DNA of 64,000 nt from Piezodorus guildinii (taxonomy: Eukaryota; Arthropoda; Insecta; Hemiptera; Pentatomidae): contig CM041297.1 of NCBI GenBank assembly GCA_023052935.1, positions 94,813,484-94,877,483 on the forward strand, read 5' to 3'. Each line of letters opens with the position of its first letter. Position 1 is the first letter of the stretch. Positions 23,324 through 32,300 of the stretch are shown piece after piece. Below the pieces are notes generated by a model. It had not been told where the DNA came from, made no database searches, and saw only the letters and a list, made by a program, of their open reading frames with translations. The translations under genes and the position numbers were made by a program.

Positions 23324-26300
23324 TATGGATTTATTAATGTTTTAAAATAATAATTACTCTAGCAACAGCTCTTACCAGAACAGATTTTGCGACTTAAGAA
23401 TATTTGGGTATTTAATAATATTAATTGTAGTTATTGGTTATTCATTGAAATAGTAATATTGTTGCATTAAGCAACATATTATTTTTTTTTTCATATTGGA
23501 TATAATTAGTTGACCATCGAGAATTACTAGAAGGAATTAGTCCGGGTGGTGGCCGATGAATGAAACCATTAGGTAGTTTCAACCATTTATTTTCTGCCAA
23601 CGTTTTTATTGTTTGCCAATCCCATTGTGGATCATCATCAGGGCGTATTATAGGCGAGTGGAAACTCACTTGCTACAATACGTTTCCACTTGCCCACAAT
23701 ATGCCCTGATGACGGCCCACAATGAGGGGCAAAACGTTGGCAGAAAATAAATGGTTGAAGCTACCTAATTATTTCATTCATAAATCAACCCCCGGACTAA
23801 TTCCTTTTAGCATTTTTTTTTCTTTTTAAATTTCCAGACTCTGGAAATCATAAACAGAAACAGCTAGCTGGATACGATTATTTTATAATTATACCCATAC
23901 AAGTCTTGAATAATTCATAAATTTTCTTAAAATTTTATAAGTTGTTTTGTTTCGTTTTTAAGTAAAATTGTTCAAGATCCATTTAAAAAAAAAAAAAAAA
24001 ATACAAATCTTTTTAACTTATTTTCAAAATATACACTTCCATATGAAAGTATTATAAATTAGTTTGAAGAATATTCTCACTTCATTATACTCAATGTCAC
24101 CCCTCAAATGCTCTCAAAATGAAACTATCAATTTTCATGAAATTTGTATATTGTTTTATATTTTTGCCTAATTATTATACTTAATTATGCTTAGTATTTA
24201 AGATTAAAACTAATTAAATTTTATCTTCTTTTTTTCCATTCACATATCTCTATGATGCTTTTATTTATTTTAATTATTAATGTAATAAATTATTTTATTT
24301 TCAGGAAGGTTATGAGTGTCTTTGTTGCGCTGGATATATTGGACCTCACTGCGAAGAAAAGGATGCATGTTATCAAAATCCATGCCAAAACAATGGCATA
24401 TGTGTTGACATTTCTCAAGGCCATGAGGGGTCTACATTTCAATGCCTCTGCCCATATGGTAACCACCTTAATAACTTCTACTCCCATTAATTATGAGTTT
24501 TACAGAATACTTATATTCTTGTTCTCATAGTTAATATTCTGAATTAGAAACTTATAATAACAATAAAGTAATTATTTAAAATACTATTTTAATATGCGAC
24601 TTTTTAAAACATCGCTGGGCAATTTTTAAAAATTCTGATTCCTATGCACTACTTTTTAAAAGTTTGAGACCACCTATGGTTTACAGCAATAAATTATGCA
24701 TAACCTCTATGAATACCTAAATAAAATATAAGTATCTTTTTATTATTTTTATTTATAAACAAATTTGCAGATTAGGTGTAAGAAAGTTTGTCAATATCGT
24801 AAATAACAAGAAATATTTTGATTAATTCCAATTATTACTGAGACTTCTTACTCGATAAAAGTAAATAAGAATAAACAATGTGATATTTGTGTCTGGAGCT
24901 TTAATTACGGTCTAGTAATCCCTTAAGGAGAATTGAGAAGATAAATTTTATTCCTAGTTTGATTTATTGATTTCTCAACTGCCAAATTTGTAACAAGTTC
25001 ACTACACAGGTAATTTTTTTCATTTAAGAACTGTTAAAAAGAATGAATTTTCAGTTGAACTGCATAGTGCAAACCACATAATAGACACAGAGAAAAACTC
25101 TGAGTGCCAAATGCCGCATACGAAATTCAAACAGATTAATCGATGTAAACCTTAGGTGGTCTCAAACTGATGATATATATGAGTTATTGAAGAACTATTT
25201 TCATTTTTTAATTCACATATCATTACTTATACTTGAAAATTATATGATTTTTGTCTGTATCCTGAGTATTGGGATATGTATTGGTATTAAATTCTGTTTT
25301 TTTTTTTTAAGGTTTCACTGGTAAAGTTTGTGAAGACACCTCAGATCCTTGCGAATCAGGACCTTGCCAACATGGTGGAACTTGCAGACCCAGCAACGAA
25401 ACAGCTAATCAGTTCAAGTGTATCTGCCCGCCGGGGTATACTGGACCGCACTGCCAGACACAGCTCGATGCCTGCTCGTCCGCACCTTGTCGTCATGGGA
25501 TCTGTGTAGATCAGAAGGAAGGGTACCGCTGTTTTTGTCAACCAGGTATAAGAAAAATTTAATTTAATAAAGTTAAAAGTTTTGATTTTACCCTTTAAGG
25601 ACCAACAGAGTAATGCAGCAGTATAAGATAGAGATGCTTGGTGATTGCTAGTAGAGTAAGCCAAGACTCGTTTGCGGGTTGTAGAGCTAAACTAATTAAT
25701 GAGATCTCAATCAAAATTTGTATTTTGTTTTTTAAAATTCCATTTTTGATTATGTATGTACTTGAAGACTTAATATACAGTTTGATAGAAATTTGGGATT
25801 ACAGAACTATTTTCTTTGTTTCTTTCTTTGTATACCCTCTATTTTCTGTCTCTAATCAAGACAGCAGTATTAGGGGATTGCTTCTAGAGCCTCCAGGCAT
25901 TCCACTTGTGCACCAATTATCTTATAGACCTCTATTTAATATCTCACAGGCCCTCATGGCTCATTCCTCCCGAGTCTTCCTAGGTCTGTCTCTTAGTCTC
26001 CTTCCTTCTGTAGTGACCCACTCGATAAATATTTTTTTATATTTATCTATAATATTTAATTATCTTATCGATAAATAACCACTGCAATAATTATTCAAAA
26101 TACCACATGTTTTTTTAATAAAACAAGGTTAAACAACAGAGTGAGTCCAGAACCGAGTGTGGCCTTATTAAGACATTTTATTTCAAGTTATGAGCATACA
26201 GTAAGTTGTTTGTTTATTATCTTTGGTTAGTCTGAATTTGTATGATTTTTTTTTTTTAGTTATTATCTTTCTGTTTGTATTATTTATTTTTAATTAAATT

Positions 26301-29300
26301 TTATTAATTAATTTTTTTTAAATTGTTCCGTTTAATTTTGAGTTTACTATTGTCTTTATATATAACCTTGCAAAACGAGGCTAAACTTCCATCACCATCT
26401 CATTATCGGCCTTACAATGTAATCCTCTGACATCCTTAAGCATGGCACAACCATCTCAGCTAAATGTCTAAAATAAGCTTCTCAGCTGATCTTACAATAA
26501 CATTGGATCTTATCGTGGCATTTCTAATTTTTTCCCACTACTTCATGCCCTCCACTTTCTTCAACAACCTCCATAGCCTGAAATTGGCAGATCTCCAAAA
26601 ACTATGCTAAACCAAAAGGTCTCGGGGCCATCTTCTTTTCAGACGCCTCGGAGGATTACCAGTGATTGTTTAGGTTGCAAGGTTTGAAAACTCTGGTGAA
26701 TTAGAGTGGGAATTGAGTTTGTCATGAAAGGACTGGTACCTGGTTCGGGCCAAATCAGCAACAAATGGAACATTTAAGTTCTTATGGATAGGTTGATTCA
26801 TAACAAACTAAGGAGCATTAAGGATTTTTCGAAGGATTTTTTATTGTAAGGATTGGAGACGGGAAGAATTTGATGGTGGTTTAGAGCCCCAAAGCTCTAC
26901 TCCGTAAGTCTATATGGCCTTATGATAGTAATGTAGGTGGATCTTTTGTAATTAAGCGGAAGCTTTGAGTGTTTGTCCAATAAGTGTTGCAGTAGTCGAA
27001 AACGTCGGGCAGTTTCTTGTCGTTTCAGTCTTGTGTGAGGATTCCAAGTAAGACGTTTGTCCAGATGAAGTCCTAGATATCGGATCTGTTTGACTAGGAC
27101 AAGCGGAGTGTTGTTGAAAGAAACAGTAGGGCAGGATGTCATCGGTTTACGACACAGGGTGAAGGTTATTTGGTGTGATTTATTGGAATTTATTTTTATC
27201 CTCCAATTCTGACACCATACTTTAAGTTCTCTGATGTGGGATTGAAGGGTTTGATATCATTATTTATTTTATTATTATTTTTTTTTCATTTAGCCCATAT
27301 TTGTTTCAGGTTTCACTGGCAGCCAGTGTCAGGAAGAGTATAATGAATGCGAAAGTAACCCATGTGCAAACGGAGGAACTTGCATTGACCACATAGACAG
27401 TTTTACTTGCAAATGTGCCAGAGGATACACAGGAGATACATGCCATATCAAAGTATGATCTTTTCCTTATGTTTTAATGAGAAATATCTCTCAGGGAGAA
27501 GTTGGTTCCAGATGCAGTCAAATAAAATTAAGTGGAAAATGAATTAATGTGTGCCTAAATTTCAGGCCTTCTTCAGCGCTATAAAAAAAAGATAACAACT
27601 AGTTGTAGAATACAATGTATAAAGATGATAAGTAAAAGAAATTTTGTATAATATTATATATATAGCAACTGGTTGTTATCTTTTTTATAGCCCGAAATTT
27701 AGGCTGAAACGTAGGCACAAATGAATAAAGTTTCCACTTAATTAAGTGTTTATTTGACTGCACCCGGAATCAACTTCTCCCCTATATGTACACTTTGTCA
27801 ACCATTCTCACTTTACAGAAATCTCTCATTTAACTGAAGTAATTTTTTTTTCTTTCTTTTTTTTAGATGAATTTGTGTGATCCAAATCCTTGTTCCCATC
27901 ATCATTATTGTGTCGATAAGGGAAACACCTACAGTTGTGAATGTCCCAAGGGTTTTACCGGTCCAGAATGCTTGATTCCTACAAGAGCTGTAAGATAATT
28001 TTTGCTAGTATTTTAATAAAACTTTTAATCAAATTAATCTCAGATCAATTTATTTTTAACTTAGAGTTATTTCAATTAAAAATTATAAACAGTAATGGGA
28101 AAATATAAAGAATAAAATTTAGGAAATTATTTTTTTCTTGTTTTAAAAAGACATTGTTAATGTCATATTGATTTATTTTTCTTTAATTTTATAGAAAAAA
28201 CTGTTTTATCCATTTCAATATTTACTAATAATTCGTTGCTATAAATTAGGAAAAAAACAACAAACTAAAGTAAGTAATGAAAATCCTCCTACATTTGTTT
28301 ACCACGGAACTGAATTAATGAAAAAAGAACCCCAGTTAGTAAATACTTCAAAAAGCCATTAGAAAATATACTAACAAGTAAAATCCTATAACGTCTCTTG
28401 TAAATCAAATATGCTTTTTACAAAAACATTTATAGAGAAAATCATAAAAATATTTGGAAAATTTATAAAATATTTTGAATAATGGAAGTAGTCTATTATT
28501 CAAAGGAGTCTTAATCACCCCATCAACGGGGACAATGATCCAATAACTATCTCCTTATAACATGTTGGATGTGTATAGTAAAGTATGAGTTGATGAAGCT
28601 CCATAGGGAGAAAGGATTTTACTTTTTTGTTGAGGTCATTACATTCACAATGATGAATCCACGAGGTACGGAGATGTTGCATTTCCCAAGAGTGGAAGGA
28701 TGGTGCAGTCACGATTTGAGAGTAGTAACCATGATCATACTAATAGATGGAAATAGAAAAAAAATTAATAGAAACAGATCTAAACAATAAAATAAAAAAA
28801 CCAAAACAAAAATTTATAACTCAATTTTTCAAAGATGATAAGATGATAGATAGGTCAGAAGTAAAAACCGATAAACAGCATATCAACAGTAATTGCAAGA
28901 AATACCACAAACTAACATATATCCCAAAATTGACAGAATCCATAAAAAGTATTTTTTAAAAATATGATCACCCAAACATATCATTTGGCCTATACAATAA
29001 TAACAAATTAGAAAAATATTTAAGCAAAATGAAAGACAAAATAGAAAAAATGGACAAGCAAAATGTAATATACAAAATAGACTGCAAAGATTGTGAAAGC
29101 ATATATATAGGTGAAACTTCTAAAAAATTAAAAACAAGAATAAACCAACATATATCCAACTGTAAAAATATAAAAAACACAAACGCAACAGCATTATCAT
29201 CCCATAGTTTAATAAAACAACACAAATTTAACTTCGAAAACACAGTAATTTTAGATACATCTCAAAATAATAGAAATAGAAAACTACTAGAAGCAATCCA

Positions 29301-32300
29301 TATAACCAAAAATAATAGCAGGACAATAAATTATAAAACAGATACAAAAAACTTAGGAACTCATTATACAGATATCATAAATAAGATACAATTTTAAAAA
29401 TAAATAAAACAATAGCCCAAGAACCATAATTTGGACAAATAATTAATAGAGGTAAAAATAAAAATAAATAAAAAGCAATAAGGATTACACCGGAATACTG
29501 AAAAGGTACAAAGGTTTAAAATAGAAATATAATGGAAACAGTGAGCCAATAGACAAGTAGCAGTGTGCTATAAGATGTAATGAATAAAGAAAAATGTAGC
29601 AAGGATTAAGGTAATTTAAATTAGTTAGTTTAAAATATTTTTGACAAATTGCTAAGCTTCATTTTTCAAAGAAAAATATTTAAACAATGTAATTTTATTC
29701 AATAATGTAAGTATAAAAAACAGTTTCAGTCTTGAAAATGGGGAAACAACCCCGAAACGTCGACTAAGATGGAATAAAAAAAAAGGTGTTAAAAGACTTA
29801 GGAAATAAAGTAACTGGATGATGAATGGAAGGTAGTGGGTGCTTTATTGAATGTTCCAAAAAAAATTAATTATTTGAGAAGTGGATAAATTGAACTTCCT
29901 GGAAGAGAAGTTCTGCGAGACCTTTGAAGAGATTAAGCTGACTGTGAAAGGTCTCTGATTTGGATCTCAAACAACAATAACGAGCAGAACAAGGAGCTTT
30001 CCAGAAAACCTATGTGTTAATATATGAGACTTGTGCGAATATGGTGAAGAATATTATTCTGGACTCTTAATCTAGATGTTATTTATGTATATTTCTGCGT
30101 GTTTAATAGTTTTCAAGATAAACGTCTTCAAGTAAAAAATTTTTTCACCTAAAAATCTGAAATCAATATTTTGTTACATTATTTTGCTAAATATATATTT
30201 TCACTTTGATATCTGCGCAACCATTCATTTTAGCAAAAACATCTAATAAATCATTTTTGTAGACATTTTAAACTACTTTAATTTTGTATAGAGTGATTTT
30301 TTCTATAAAGATAATACTTTTTGAGATATTCACATAAAACGAAAAACAAATTTAATCCCTCCAAAACCAGATGTGGAAAACTCTGGAACTTTTTAGCGGT
30401 AAATAAGGAAAGGATAGTAAACAATTCATGACAGGTTTCAGCTTTGTTTTTGAGATGTTTGGGTTAAACCTGATGTTACTGTACTATAAGCCTTCCATCT
30501 CATCTAAAAAGGTGATGGTTACTGTTTGGTGGGATTCATTTTTTTCGATTCACAACATCTTCTGGAATTAATGTTTAATTATCTGAAAGCAATTTAAGCA
30601 TCAGAAATTAGCGATGATGAAGCCAATTTTCATCAATCGGAAGATGACCATTTTTTGTATCACAACAAACTTCATGAACATTTTTAGAGCTTGGCTATGA
30701 GATTCTGCCACACCCAACCTACTCTTAAGACCTCTCGCCTACTAGTTACCATTTTTTTAGACACCTAAACCACTTCTTTCAATTTTTTTTTTTTTTTTTT
30801 TTGTATTTATATTTACAACTGTATTTTAAAATACATTCAGTAAATGTGATACAAGCTTAAACTGTCATGATTCACATGTAGAGATACTGCCCATTGGCAG
30901 ATCTCCAAAAACTATGTTAAACTAGAAGGTCTCGGGGCCATCTTCTTTTCAGACACCTCGGAGGATTAGCAGGGATTGTTGAGGTGGCAAGGTTTGAAAC
31001 TAGTGGATTAGAGTGGGAATGGAGTTTGACATGGAAGGACTGGTACCTGGTTCGGGTCAAGTCAGCAACATATGGAACATTTAGGTCTTTATGGATAAGT
31101 TAATTCGTAACAAACTAAGGAGCATTGAGAATTTTTCGAAGGATTTTTGATTGTAAGGATTGAAGACGGGAAGAATTTGATGGTTTAGTAGAACCCCAAA
31201 GCTATACTCCGTAAGTCCATATCAGCCTTATGATAGTAATGTAGATGAGTCTTTTGTAATTAAGTGGAAGGTTTGAGCGTTTGTCCAGTAAATGTTGCAT
31301 TAGTCGATAACATCGGGCAGTTTCTTGTTGTTTCAGTCTTGTGTGAGGATTCCAAGTAAGACGTTTGTCCAGATGGAGTCATAGATATTGGATCTGTTCA
31401 ACTGGGACAAGCGGAGTGTTGTTGAAGGAAACAGTAGGACAGGATGTCATTGGTTTAAGACGCAGGGTCTTTCAAAATAAAAAAATTATTGATAAAAAAA
31501 TTGTTTTTTTCTTTTTATAATTAAAAATGTAAACCTGTATTATTTTTTTTGGGATACCCAATAAAATGAAAGAGGAAAAATGCATTTATATTGTGTGTAG
31601 TGATGGAATGTCGAGTATTTTGTTTCTTACTGCAAACTTATGCGTTTGGTTAACTATTATTGTAATAATCATTCCTTACCCCTTACAGATTGCTTAAATT
31701 TTGCGAAAAACGGAGGCTATAAATATCAAGGAGGCTATCAAATATAATTGATGTTATGGATAATTATCATAAATAGCATTCGTGAGATTGAAATGGATCA
31801 AATAGATTCCTTTATATTTCATTAATTATTATATTACTAATTAATATTCAAGTTTGTGGTATTTTTTTTTTTACTTTTTGACTAGAGAATTTTGAAATAG
31901 ATTTGAAAATTATGGAGGTAAACAACATCCGAATAAGGTTTAATTTTTCTAATAAATGAATGGACTTGTTAGTTAATTAAAATAATATACAGAAACTCAT
32001 AATAGCAATAAATAATAATTTATTATAACAATTTTTCAGGCTTGTAGTGCAAACCCATGTAGAAATGGTGGCACATGCTGGAGTAGTGTTGAATCTTTCT
32101 ATTGTGCTTGCAGACCAGGCTACACTGGAAAGATTTGTAATGGTAAATTAACAGCAATTATTTCTAAAATATTCTATTTAGGAATTTTCTGAGCAGCTTC
32201 ATCCACACTTTTCAGAGGAAGTAATTTTTGAAGTAATACCACCAAGCAGTTCTTCTGATATAATCGATCTTAACGGCAATGAACAACCTATAGACCTGCA

